Positions 1-10,524 of a DNA stretch of 64,000 nucleotides are shown here, piece after piece; within the stretch, counting starts at the first letter, position 1, and each line of letters begins with the position of its first letter. Source of the DNA: AC-49 sp963766605 (GTDB lineage: Bacteria; Actinomycetota; Thermoleophilia; Solirubrobacterales; Solirubrobacteraceae); assembly GCA_963766605.1 (NCBI GenBank), contig CAVYAT010000007.1:682001-746000 (forward strand), read 5' to 3'. Both the position numbers and the translations under genes were made by a program. The notes below the pieces were generated by a model. It did no database searches and was not told where the DNA came from. It was given only the letters and a program-made list of their open reading frames with translations.

Positions 1-1
1 G

Positions 2-76
2 GAGGGCGGCCCGGAGCTCGTCTCGCAGCTCGAGGCCGAGGGCTACGGCCGCCTGCGCGAGGAAGTCGGCGTCTAG
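2..76 (+). CDS. sufC: SufC Fe-S assembly ATPase, C-terminal end only
   Basis: This is the last 24 codons of a gene that begins before the window. The frame ends GGPELVSQLEAEGYG followed by a short acidic tail and a TAG stop. A GGPEL..LE..GY ending is typical of SufC, the ABC-type ATPase that works with SufB and SufD on the Fe-S scaffold. The stop lies 9 bases before sufS, so sufC-sufS-sufU probably form one transcript. No ATPase motif lies inside the window; the call rests on the tail sequence and the neighbours. Confidence 0.72.
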   Translation, partial: EGGPELVSQLEAEGYGRLREEVGV

Positions 77-85
77 CCGCCGCGC

Positions 86-1304
86 ATGGGGACCTACGTC
101 GACACCGCCCTGGCCCACGCATTCCCCACGCTCGAGCGTGAGGGCCTCGTCTACCTCGACACCGCCGCGACGTCGCAGACGCCGCGCGGCGTTATCGACG
201 CGATCGTCGACTACTACGAGCACCACCGCGCCTCCGTTCACCGGGGCACCTATCCGCTCGCCGCGGAGGCGACCGACCTCTATGAGGGCAGTCGCGTTCG
301 CGCGGCGCAACTCGTCGGCGGCGACCCTCAGACGACGATCTTCGTGCGCAACGCCAGCGAGGCGATCAACCTCGTCGCGTACGCGTGGGGGCGCACGACG
401 CTGCGGCCTGGCGACATCGTCGTCGTCACCGAGATGGAGCACCACTCCAACCTCGTGCCGTGGCAGCTGGCGTGCGAGGCGACCGGCGCGCAGCTGCGCT
501 ACGTGCCGGTCGACGACGACGGCCACCTCGTGTTGTCAGAGCTCGACACGCTGCTGGGCTCCGGCGACGTCCGGATGGTCGCGCTGCGCCCACATCTCCA
601 ACGTGCTCGGCACGATCAACCCGATCTCCGACATCACCCGCCGCGCCCATTCGGCCGGCGCGCTGGTGCTCGTCGACGGCGCTCAGGCCGCGCCACAGAT
701 CACGGTCGACCTGCCCGAGCTCGATTGCGACTTCTACGCCTGGACCGGCCACAAAGCCTACGGGCCGACCGGCATCGGCGTGCTGCACGGCCGCCGCGAG
801 CTGCTCGACGCGATGCCGCCGTTCCTCGGCGGCGGCCAGATGATCGGCCGCGTGGAGCGCGACATGTCGACCTGGGCGCCGGTGCCGGCGAAGTTCGAGG
901 CCGGTACCCCGGCGATCGCCGAGGCGATCGGCCTCGCCGCCGCCGTCGACTTCATCGAGTCGATCGGCCGCGATGCGATCCGCGCCCACGCGGTCGAGCT
1001 GGCCGCGTACGCGCTCGATGCGCTGGCCGAGGTTCCCGGGATGACGCTGCACGGCCCGCGCGAGGCCGACCATCGTGGCGGGCTGGTGTCGTTCGTGCTC
1101 GAAGGCGTCCATCCCCACGACGTATCCGAGATCCTCGGTCGCAGTGGCGTCTGCGTGCGGGCGGGCCACCACTGCGCGCAGATCCTCATGGGGCGCCTCG
1201 GCGTCTCGGCCACGACGCGCGCGTCGTTTGCCGTCCACAACACGGCCTCCGATGTCGACCGGCTGGTCGCCGGGCTGCACGAGGTGGCCAGGGTGTTCGC
1301 CTGA
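86..1304 (+). CDS. sufS: Cysteine desulfurase SufS, with an apparent frameshift near position 590
   Basis: PLP-dependent group II cysteine desulfurase that takes sulfur from cysteine and passes it to SufU. The N-terminal part (TAATSQTPR, MEHHSNLVPW) is read from ATG 86. After about 590 homology continues in the next frame: SNVLGTINP, DGAQAAPQ, TGHKAYGPTG with the PLP lysine, and RAGHHCAQ with the catalytic cysteine. The break is in the stretch encoding MVAL(x)HISN, at a CCC run. One extra base, or two missing, restores a product of about 405 residues, normal for SufS. All catalytic residues survive on either side, so I suspect a sequence error rather than a dead gene. The stop overlaps the sufU start by one base. 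Confidence 0.85.
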
Positions 1305-1726
1305 TGGACGACCTGTACCGCGAGGAGATCCTGGAGCACTACAAGCGACCCCACAACTGGGGTGCGATGGACGAGCCCGACCTCGAGGCGGAAGACCTCA
1401 ATCCGCTGTGCGGCGACGAGCTGAAGGTGATGCTGCGCGTCGCCGATGACGGCACGATCGCCGACGTGCGCTTCGACGGCCACGGCTGCGCGATCAGCCA
1501 GGCGGCGGCCTCGATGGCGTCCGACGAGGTCATCGGGATGAACGTCGACGACCTGCTGGCGCTCGACCGCTCGTTCGTGCTCGACATGCTCGGGATCGAC
1601 ATCTCCGCGACGCGGATGAAGTGCGCGCTGCTGTCGCTGAAGGTGCTCAAGAGCGCCCGTGTCGGCGCGCCGGTCGATTGGGAGCCCGCGCTCCCGCCGG
1701 AATCCAAGACCACGCAAAACCAGTAA
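1304..1726 (+). CDS. sufU: SufU sulfur acceptor / Fe-S scaffold-like protein
   Basis: A 140-residue SufU that accepts persulfide sulfur from SufS, as in Bacillus and actinobacterial Suf systems. The start MDDLYREEILEHYKRPHN is characteristic. The three zinc/sulfur cysteines are present in NPLCGDEL, GHGCAISQA and MKCALLSL, together with the aspartate next to the first. The ATG shares its A with the sufS stop (TGATG), so translation is coupled. The polar tail after the last motif is poorly conserved in the family. The frame is intact, unlike its neighbours on both sides. Confidence 0.92.
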   Translation: MDDLYREEILEHYKRPHNWGAMDEPDLEAEDLNPLCGDELKVMLRVADDGTIADVRFDGHGCAISQAAASMASDEVIGMNVDDLLALDRSFVLDMLGIDISATRMKCALLSLKVLKSARVGAPVDWEPALPPESKTTQNQ

Positions 1727-1823
1727 ATCGGCTCCGCAAGCAGGCCTGGCGGGGGCGCACCGTTTGTCTCACCGGCCGCAAAAAGCTCATTTCTTGGGGC
1801 ATTGCGGCCGACACTACGATCCA

Positions 1824-2838
1824 ATGACGTGGGTCCGGCCCATGGGAGACGAAGAGCGCGGGCGGATGATGGAGATCAGCCGCCGCCTGGCGCCGGTCGA
1901 ACGCAAGCGCGTTCGCCCTGGTCGCCGTAGCGTCGCTCGTGGCCATCCCGAACTACGGGTTTGCGCCCCTGGTCACGGTCGGTGTGGCGGCGATGATGAT
2001 CGCGTTCGCCCACCTGCGGGTGAAGCGGTACCGGCGTCCGGAGGTACGTCCTGATGGGGGCCTGGCTGCTGGCCCAGTTCACGTTCGCCGCCGGGATCGC
2101 GCTTGCTGACGGCGCCGCAGCTCCAGCTGCTGGCGATGATGATCCTTCCGACGATGCTCATGAGCGTCATGTTCCCGGCGCGCTACGCGATCGTCGGTGC
2201 CGTTCTGTGCGTGGTGACCGTGCTCGCGATCGCGTTCGGGATCGACCTCGACTCGGTCCTGCACAACCCGGCGATCCTGACCTACCCGCTCGTCACCATC
2301 ATCGGCTCCGCGGTCGTCGCGTCGCGCGTTCGCGACCTCGACGCCGAGTCGCGCAGCACCGCGGTCGTCGACCGGCTGACCGGCATCCTCAACCGCGCGG
2401 CGCTGACCCCGCGCCTGGCCGAGCTCGAGCACCAGTCGAGCGTCACGGGCGAGCAGGTCGCGATGATCGTCTGCGACGTCGATCGCTTCAAGTCGATCAA
2501 CGACGAGCACGGCCACGCCGTCGGCGACACCGTGCTCAAGGAGATCGCCCAGCGGCTCAGCACCGCGCTGGGCACCTTTGAGTCGATCTACCGCCTCGGT
2601 GGCGAGGAGTTCATCGTGCTGCTCGCGGGGACGAGCGCGCCGATCGCCGGCGAGGTCGCCGAGCGCCTGCGCAAGGCGGTCAGCGAGACGCCGATCGAGG
2701 GCCGCAGGGTCACCGTGTCGTTCGGCGTCGCCGCTTCGGCAGCCCGGTCGCTTCATGTTCGAGGCGACATTCGCCGAGGCTGACGCGGCGCTGTACGAGG
2801 CCAAGCGCGGCGGCCGTGACTGCTTGCGGCTGATCACC
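1824..2838 (+). pseudogene. First half of tandem membrane GGDEF protein (multiply frameshifted)
   Basis: N-terminal half of an apparent membrane diguanylate cyclase that makes c-di-GMP. From ATG 1824 a short soluble start (MTWVRPMGDEERGRMM) leads into hydrophobic helices in successive frames, then a GGDEF domain: TAVVDRLTGILNRAAL, CDVDRFKSINDEHGHAVGD and the active-site loop YRLGGEEFIVLL. No RxxD inhibitory site precedes GGEEF. Reading the whole protein needs frame changes near 1905, 2046, 2105 and 2745. At 1905 two bases of a GC repeat would restore the frame; at 2745 removing one C restores an SEPG stretch matching the second copy. No stop codon separates this module from the next. It is either a decaying gene or badly called sequence. 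Confidence 0.6.
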
Positions 2839-4054
2839 GGCCCCGGTCAGGTCCTGCGCAACGGCGTGCTCGCGCCCGCGAGCCGCTCGACCGACGTCAA
2901 GCTCCCCGACGCCACCCCGACGCGCGAGGTGCGGGCGAACGCCGCCGTCGCGCAGGCGGCCGAGGGCTGGGACGGCCACATGGCCTTCGAGCGCAGGACC
3001 AACGGCAACTGGCTGGTGCGCGACGACGTCGAGCGCGACCACCTGCTCGACCTCGCCTACCGCGCCCGCGGGACGCACTCGATCATCTACCCGCTCGTCT
3101 TCGGCGCACTCTTCTTCGCGATCCCGTGGTTCGGGGTGCTCAACGTCGTGCCGCCGCTGATCGGCTACCTGGTCTCGCGCCAGATCGGCGCCCGCGTGCT
3201 CAAGTTCAAGCACCCCGACCTCGCCCTGGGTACGGCGTGGCTCATCACGCAGACCGGCTCGGTGCTCGGCTACTCGCTGATCCATGGCATCGACGTGCCG
3301 ATCTCGATCATCGTGATGATGACGCTGGCCGTGACGTCGTTCAGCGCGATGTTCCCGGCGCGCGGCGTCGCCTTCGGCGTCGTCGTGACGACCGTCTACA
3401 TGATCTTCGCGACGCTGATGTTCAATGCCCACCAGGTCCTTCACGACCCGACCGGCCTGATCTACGGGATCGCCGCCCTGGGCGTCATCGCACTTGTCGG
3501 CCAGCTCGATCGGTGCCTCGGCCACCGACCACCGCGGCGCGGCGGTCGTCGACCAGCTCACCGGCATGCTGAACCGCGTCGCGCTCGAGGCGCGCGTCGC
3601 CGAGCTCTCCCACCAGGCGGCGACGACCGGCGGCCAGGTCGCGCTGATCATCGCCGACCTCGACCACTTCAAGTCGGTCAACGACGAGCACGGCCACAGC
3701 GTCGGCGACGCGGTCCTGCGCGACGTCGCCTACCGGCTGCGCTCCGACCTGCGCGCGTTCGAGTCGGCCTACCGGATCGGCGGCGAGGAGTTCGTGGTCC
3801 TGCTCGCCGGTACCGACGCGTCGACGGCCGGCATGGTCGCCGAGCGCCTGCGCGTCTCGGTCCGCGACCAGCCCGCAGCCGGCATTGACGTCACGATGTC
3901 GTTCGGCGTCGCGGCCACCGAGCCCGGCCAGGCATTCGAGTACGGCACGATCTTCGAGCGCGCCGACATGAGCCTCTACGCGGCCAAGGACAACGGCCGC
4001 GACCAGGTGATCGTCGATGGCGCGGCCGACGACCGTGTGCTCGCCGCCGCCTGA
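2839..4054 (+). pseudogene. Second half of tandem membrane GGDEF protein (frameshifted near 3495)
   Basis: This continues the same open frame after the first GGDEF domain. A linker of about 75 residues (ending near LVRDDVERDHLLDLAYR) is followed by about five hydrophobic helices (IIYPLVFGALFFAIPWFGV, ISIIVMMTLAVTSFSAM) and a second GGDEF domain with DLDHFKSVNDEHGHSVGD and YRIGGEEFVVLL. It is a paralogue of the first half: both carry MFPAR, VLH(N/D)P and a VVD.LTG.LNR segment at equivalent places. A frame change near 3495 (one extra G in GTCGGCC) joins membrane part and enzyme. The position before GGEEF reads RAFE, not the RxxD inhibitory site. It ends at 4054, convergent with typA. Confidence 0.6.
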
Positions 4055-4065
4055 GCCAAGAGCCC

Positions 4066-5895
4066 CTAGGCCGTTGCGCGCGCGCGGCGCGCCGCCTTGA
4101 CGCGGTCGGTCGCCCCGAGCTCGGTCTTGCGCAGCCGCACCGCGTGGGGCGTGACCTCGACGCACTCGTCCTCGCGCAGGAACTCGAGCGCCTGGTCGAG
4201 CGACATCGGCCGCGGCGGCACGAGTCGCACGAGCTCGTCGGCCGTCGACGAGCGGATGTTGGTCAGATGCTTCTCGCGCACGGCGTTGACATCGAGGTCG
4301 TCGGCGCGGCCGTTCTCGCCGACGATCATGCCCTCGTAGACCTCGTCGCCGGGCGACACGAACAGGGTCCCGCGCTCCTGGAGCTGGAAGCACGAGAAGG
4401 CGGTGACCTCGCCGCGGCGGTCGGCGACGAGGCTGCCCGAGGGGCGCGTTCGCAGCTCGCCGTGCCACGGCTCGTAGCGGTCGAAGACGTGGTGCAGCAG
4501 GCCGGTTCCGCGTGTCTCGGTGAGGAACTCGGTGCGGAAGCCGATCAGGGCGCGGGCGGGAGCGAGGTAGTCCATTCGCACCCAGCCGGTGCCGTGGTTG
4601 ACCATCTGCTCCAGGCGGCCCTTGCGCAGGGCGAGCAGCTGCGTGACGACGCCCACGTAGTCCTCGGGCACGTCGATCGTCAGCCGCTCGATCGGCTCGT
4701 AGATCTTGCCGTCGAGGTCGCGCGTCACGACCTGCGGCTTGCCGACGGTCAGCTCGTAACCCTCGCGGCGCATGATCTCGACGAGCACCGCGAGCTGGAG
4801 CTCGCCGCGGCCCCGGACCTCCCAGGCGTCGGGGCGCTCGGTGTCCTCGACACGCAGCGAGACGTTGCCGACGAGCTCCTGGTCGAGGCGCGTGCGGATC
4901 TGGCGCGCGGTGAGCTTGTCGCCGTCCTGGCCGGACAGGGGAGAGGTGTTGATGCCGATCGTGACGCTCAGTGACGGCTCGTCGACACGGATGACCGGCA
5001 GCGGGCGCGGGTCGTCGAGGTCGGCGAGTGTCTCGCCGATCGTCACCTCGGGGATCCCGGCGACGGCGATGATCTCGCCGGGGCCGGCCTCGTCGGCGTC
5101 GACGCGATCCAGCGCGTCGGTGACGTACAGCTCGCCGACCTTCGCCGGCTGGGTCGTGCCGTCGCTGCGACACCAGGCGATGGTCTGTCCCTTGCGGATC
5201 GTGCCCTGACGCACGCGGCACAGGGCAAGGCGGCCGACGTAGGCCGACGCGTCGAGGTTGGTGACGAGCGCCTGGAGGGGATGATCGGGCTCGTATTCGG
5301 GCGCCGGCACGTGCGTCACCAGCAGCTCCATGAGCGGCTGGAGGTCGGTGCCCTCCTGGGTCTGATCCAGCGACGCCCAGCCCGCCTTGGCGTTGGTGTA
5401 GACGATCGGGAACTCGATCTGGGACTCGTCGGCGTCGAGGTCGAGGAACAGCTCGTAGACCTCGTCGACGACCTCGTCGATGCGGGCGTCCGGGCGGTCG
5501 ACCTTGTTGACGACGAGGATCACCGGCAGCCGGGACTCCAGTGCCTTGCGCAACACGAACCGGGTCTGGGGTAGCGGCCCCTCGCTGGCGTCGACGAGCA
5601 GCAGCACGCCGTCGACCATCGTCAGCCCGCGCTCGACCTCGCCGCCGAAGTCCGCGTGGCCCGGGGTGTCGACGATGTTCAGCTTGACGCCGTTGAACCG
5701 CACCGCCGTGTTCTTGGCGAGGATCGTGATGCCCTTCTCACGCTCGAGGTCCATCGAGTCCATCACGCGCTCGTTGACGTCCTGGTTGTCGCGGAACGCG
5801 CCCGACTGCCACAGCATCGCGTCGACCAGCGTCGTCTTGCCGTGGTCGACATGGGCGACGATCGCCACGTTGCGGATGTCGTCTCGGCGCGCCAT
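4066..5895 (-). CDS. typA: GTPase TypA/BipA
   Basis: Ribosome-associated translational GTPase of 609 residues, full length for the family. G1 is AHVDHGKTT near residue 15, the switch region is EREKGITI, G3 is DTPGHADFGG, and G4 is NKVD followed by RPDARIDEV. Elongation-factor domains II, III and V follow, then the BipA-specific C-terminal domain (GTLFVSPGDEVYEGMIVGE). It acts late in 50S assembly and in stress adaptation. Transcribed alone on the minus strand, it splits the suf genes. A TAGCCT hexamer sits 8 bases before the ATG. Confidence 0.97.
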   Translation of the reverse strand: MARRDDIRNVAIVAHVDHGKTTLVDAMLWQSGAFRDNQDVNERVMDSMDLEREKGITILAKNTAVRFNGVKLNIVDTPGHADFGGEVERGLTMVDGVLLLVDASEGPLPQTRFVLRKALESRLPVILVVNKVDRPDARIDEVVDEVYELFLDLDADESQIEFPIVYTNAKAGWASLDQTQEGTDLQPLMELLVTHVPAPEYEPDHPLQALVTNLDASAYVGRLALCRVRQGTIRKGQTIAWCRSDGTTQPAKVGELYVTDALDRVDADEAGPGEIIAVAGIPEVTIGETLADLDDPRPLPVIRVDEPSLSVTIGINTSPLSGQDGDKLTARQIRTRLDQELVGNVSLRVEDTERPDAWEVRGRGELQLAVLVEIMRREGYELTVGKPQVVTRDLDGKIYEPIERLTIDVPEDYVGVVTQLLALRKGRLEQMVNHGTGWVRMDYLAPARALIGFRTEFLTETRGTGLLHHVFDRYEPWHGELRTRPSGSLVADRRGEVTAFSCFQLQERGTLFVSPGDEVYEGMIVGENGRADDLDVNAVREKHLTNIRSSTADELVRLVPPRPMSLDQALEFLREDECVEVTPHAVRLRKTELGATDRVKAARRARATA

Positions 5896-5903
5896 TGGGC
5901 CAC

Positions 5904-5909
5904 AGGCTA
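5904..5909 (-). promoter_or_regulatory. Putative -10 element of typA
   Basis: TAGCCT on the minus strand lies 8 bases upstream of the typA ATG, with no recognisable Shine-Dalgarno between. It fits a leaderless transcript. No clear -35 was seen. Confidence 0.35.
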
Positions 5910-5943
5910 CGGACCTGAGGCGCCTGGGCTGCGAAACCGTCCT

Positions 5944-6928
5944 CTACATCCCGTTTCGCGGCCCGAGCGCGGCGGCGATCGCTCCGATCACCCGGCCCGG
6001 CGCTCCGGCGACCTCGATGTCGGTGAAGCGCAGGACGACGAAGCCCGCGGCGCGCAGCTTGGCGGTCTTCTCGGCGTCCTTGCGCCGGCGCCAGCGCGGG
6101 GCGTGGTAGCGGCTGCCGTCGACCTCCACGATCACGCCGGCGTCGGGCCACGCGAAGTCGACCTCGAGCAGTTCGTCGCCCGCCCACACGTGGTGGTTGA
6201 CGCGCGGCCGGGCGAGCCCCGCGCGCGTCACCAGCGCCAGCACCGCCCGCTCCAACCCCGAGCGCGTGAATGGGATCTCCTCCCTCAGTGCCCCGTCGAG
6301 GCGACGCGCGCCGCGATGGTTCGGGCAGCGCGCCAGCACATCCCACAGGGCGTGCGCGTCGAGCATCTCGAGCCGCGCGGCCCGGTCCAGCATCTGGCCC
6401 ATGTCGATGCGCAGCGCCGGGTCGGCACAGTCCAGGAGCGTGCGGGCGACCGTGGTGACGGGGATGCCGTGGCGCTCGGTGACGTCGATCTCGTCGAGAG
6501 AGCGCGGGCGATGGAGCCGGATCCCGTCCCGCGGGCGAACTGAGCGCGGGGCGACGATGTCGATCCTGGTAGTGCCGCCGCCGCGCAGGTCCCACAGCCG
6601 GGCTGCGGACCGCTTGAACACCGCGCTCGGCGGCCCGCAGGCGAGCGCGGCGGCCTCGGCAGCGGCCCTCCACCGTCAGGTCCGGCCGGCCGACGGCGAA
6701 CACGCCGCGGTGGACGCGATGCAGGCGCCCGGCCTGCACACGTTTGCTGACCGCCGACTGACTGAGCCCGAGACGCGTGAGCGTCTCGAGGTCGATGACG
6801 CCGTGCTGTGCGAGGGCGAGGACCTCCAGATCCAGCCGCGGGCTACGAAACGGTCCTCCATCTCCTGTTTTGCCGCCCACGCGCCGAATCTGGCGCGAAA
6901 CCTGTGTCGCATGGCGCGTGCACCGCAA
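5944..6928 (-). pseudogene. wHTH + DUF559 (PD-(D/E)XK-like) protein, frameshifted near 6665
   Basis: The N-terminal part resembles the AbiEi-type winged helix: QHGVIDLETLTRLGLSQSAV followed by AGRLHRVHRGVFAVG. Then comes a DUF559 nuclease-like domain with LLEVDFAWPD, VIVEVDGSRYH and FVVLRFTDIEV, including the acidic residues expected of a PD-(D/E)XK core. The two parts are in different frames; the break is just after LTVEGR, where one extra base would restore the usual spacing to the LACGP stretch. Start uncertain (6928 or GTG 6880). Such proteins are common solitary genes in actinobacteria; the biological role is unknown. Confidence 0.65.
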
Positions 6929-6993
6929 CGATTCAGCGGAGCCGCCGCACGCGCCCGATACAATTCGTACTCCGGTAATCGGATTTGCATCTC

Positions 6994-7313
6994 ATGTGCC
7001 CAGTCATCGACATCTGCCCGACCCACGAGCTGCCGCCCGGCGAGCGGAAGATCGTTATGCACGAGGACCTCGAGATCGGCGTGTTCAACCTCAACGGTGA
7101 GTACCTTGCGATCGAGGATCGGTGCAGCCACGACGACGGCCCGTTGGCCGAGGGCGAGCTCGACGCCGAGCAGTGCACGATCGAGTGCCCGCGCCACGGA
7201 TCGCTGTTCGACCTGCGCACCGGGGTGCCCAAGACGCTGCCGGCCTACCAGCCGGTCGACACATTCGCCGTCACCGTTGAGGACGACATCATCAAGCTGG
7301 AGATCGACTACTG

Positions 7314-7314
<1 letters not shown>
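6994..7314 (+). CDS. Rieske-type [2Fe-2S] ferredoxin of the suf cluster
   Basis: A 106-residue soluble Rieske protein. The two cluster-binding boxes are CSHDDGPL and CPRHGSLFDL (C-x-H and C-x-x-H), with LRTG downstream as in non-haem ferredoxin subunits of dioxygenases. Its TGA shares one base with the sufB ATG, so it is translationally coupled to sufBD. In actinobacterial suf operons such a ferredoxin commonly sits here and probably supplies electrons during cluster assembly, although its exact partner is not settled. An in-frame TTG at 6985 is an alternative start. Confidence 0.88.
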
Positions 7315-8751
<1,437 letters not shown>

Positions 8752-8759
<8 letters not shown>

Positions 8760-9957
8760 CGTGGCCGCGACCGACAAGGAGCCGCAGTTCCTGACGGCCC
8801 GCCGCACGCGGGCCGTCGATGCGCTGCAGACCCTCGAGCTGCCGACCTTCCGCGGCACCGCCGGCTGGGAGTTCACGCCGATCGACAAGCTCGACCTCGA
8901 CGCCCACGCGCCGACTCCCGGCGCGCCGCTGGCCGACGAGCGCGCGCCGCTGAAGGCCGCCGCACACGATGCGCCCGACGGGGTCACGGTGCTGCCGATC
9001 GTCGTCGCCGCCGAGCGCCACCCCGAGCTTGTCGAGCGCCACCTCGGGACCGTCGTCACGCGCGAGGACCCGTTCACCGCCCGCAACGCCGCGCTGTTCT
9101 CCGACGGCTGGTTCGTCCACGTGGCCAAGGGCGTCAAGGTCGACGAGCCGATCATCGTCGGCCTCGCCCACGCCAGCGGCGCACTGCACCACCGCACGCT
9201 GGTTGTGATCGAGGACGGGGCCGAGGCCGAGGTCTGGGATCAGCTGGCCAGCCAGACCGACGACGGCGACGGCCTCGCCAACGGCGTCGTCGAGCTCGTC
9301 GTCGGTCAGAACGCGACGCTGCGCTACGTCAGCGCGCAGGACCTCAACGATCAGACGTGGGTGTTCGGATCGCAGCGGGCGGTCGTGCAGCGCGACGGTC
9401 GGCTGGAGTGGATCACGCTCGGCTTCGGCGCCGCCGACGGCAAGGTGTTCGTCGAGACGAACCTCGCCGGTCCCGGGGCCGATGCCCGTGTCACCGGCGC
9501 CTACGCGACGCGCGCCCGCCAGCACCTCGACTTCGACACGCTGCAGGAGCACGCGGCGCCGAACACCACCTCCGACCTCGCGTTCCGCGGCATCCTCGCC
9601 GACCGCTCCAGCGCCGTCTGGCGCGGCATGATCCAGGTGGACCCGGGCGCCCAGCACACCGACGCCTTTCAGGAGTCGCGCAACCTGCTGGTCTCCAAGC
9701 GCGCCCACGCCGACGCGATCCCGGGCCTCGAGATCCTCGCCGACGACGTGCGCTGCACCCACGCCGCGGCGATCGCGCAGATCGATCCCGAGCAGCTCTT
9801 CTACCTGCGCTCCCGTGGCCTTGCCGAGCCCCAGGCGCGCCAGCTGGTGATCGAGGGCTTCCTGGCGGCGCTGCTCGAGCGCCTCCCGGAGGGCGAGCTG
9901 CGCGAAGCGGTGGCGGGCGCCCTTGACGCCCGCCTGTCGCTCGTTCTCGGTCCCTGA
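8752..9957 (+). CDS. sufD: Fe-S cluster assembly protein SufD
   Basis: SufD (401 residues), the SufB paralogue in the SufBCD scaffold. The C-terminal half has the family pattern: LDFDTLQEHAAPNTTSD, SAVWRGMIQVDPGAQ, TDAFQESRNLLVS and EQLFYLRSRGL. TTG 8752 is chosen because GGAAGG lies 5 bases upstream; GTG 8761 is the alternative and has worse spacing. The start lies inside sufB. It is the last gene of this half of the suf locus and converges with the secreted-protein gene at 9964. Confidence 0.94.
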
Positions 9958-9963
9958 CCGGGG

Positions 9964-10386
9964 TTACCAGCCCCAGTCGTCGTTGTCGTAGACGTAGCCC
10001 GCCTGACGGGAGATCTGGAAGCCCGCCGGGGCACCGAGCCGCGACGGCGGCAGGACGCAGGTCAGCGCGTTGACGCCCGAGTCGCAGCGGAACGGGCCGA
10101 GCCAGTAGCGGTGGCCGTAGAGCATCGTCGGCCCGCGCAGCCCGAGCGGCGCGTAGGAGGCGACGAAGGCGTGGCGCGCGGCGATGCGCAGCGTCCGGCC
10201 GGGGTCGGCGGCGCTGCACACCAGCGTCCAGCCCGCGCCGTGATTCTGGGCCTTGCACGTGATGTTGTTGGACGGCGTGTGGGCGTAGACGGGGTACGAC
10301 GGGCCGCTTGCCCCGGCGCCGGCGCAGGCGATGGCGCCGGCGGCGAGGAGGGCGGCGGTCGCGGCGGAGAGCTTGGTGGTGCGCAT
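9964..10386 (-). CDS. Small secreted protein of unknown function
   Basis: A 140-residue protein with a Sec signal peptide (MRTTKLSAATAALLAAGAIA) and a cleavage region near ACAGAGASG. The mature part carries SNNITCKAQNH, LVCSAADPGR, FRCDSGVNALTC: four cysteines, probably two disulfides, and it ends in aromatic YVYDNDDWGW. AGGAG lies 8 bases before the ATG. This pattern recurs in secreted proteins of soil actinobacteria but I know no function. It is divergent from the kinase gene at 10525. Confidence 0.75.
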   Translation of the reverse strand: MRTTKLSAATAALLAAGAIACAGAGASGPSYPVYAHTPSNNITCKAQNHGAGWTLVCSAADPGRTLRIAARHAFVASYAPLGLRGPTMLYGHRYWLGPFRCDSGVNALTCVLPPSRLGAPAGFQISRQAGYVYDNDDWGW

Positions 10387-10509
10387 GTCGGTGTGCTCCT
10401 GATGGTCGGTGGTTGATCGCTGCTGCCTGACGAAGATCAGGATCCGTCCGCGCACGCCGCCGGAGAATCGCCCGCGCGGGGGAACCGCATCCCCCGGGCG
10501 GTCGGGGGC

Positions 10510-10515
10510 TACCCT
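10510..10515 (+). promoter_or_regulatory. Putative -10 element of the Ser/Thr kinase gene
   Basis: TACCCT lies 9 bases before ATG 10525 with no Shine-Dalgarno between, consistent with a leaderless or near-leaderless message. No -35 was identified in the GC-rich upstream sequence. Confidence 0.3.
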
Positions 10516-10524
10516 GCCCGCGGG

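Noticed and set aside
86..4054. Programmed +1 frameshifting in sufS and the GGDEF gene
   Set aside because: The sites share no slippery sequence, occur in unrelated genes and cluster at the window edge; sequence error or decay is simpler.
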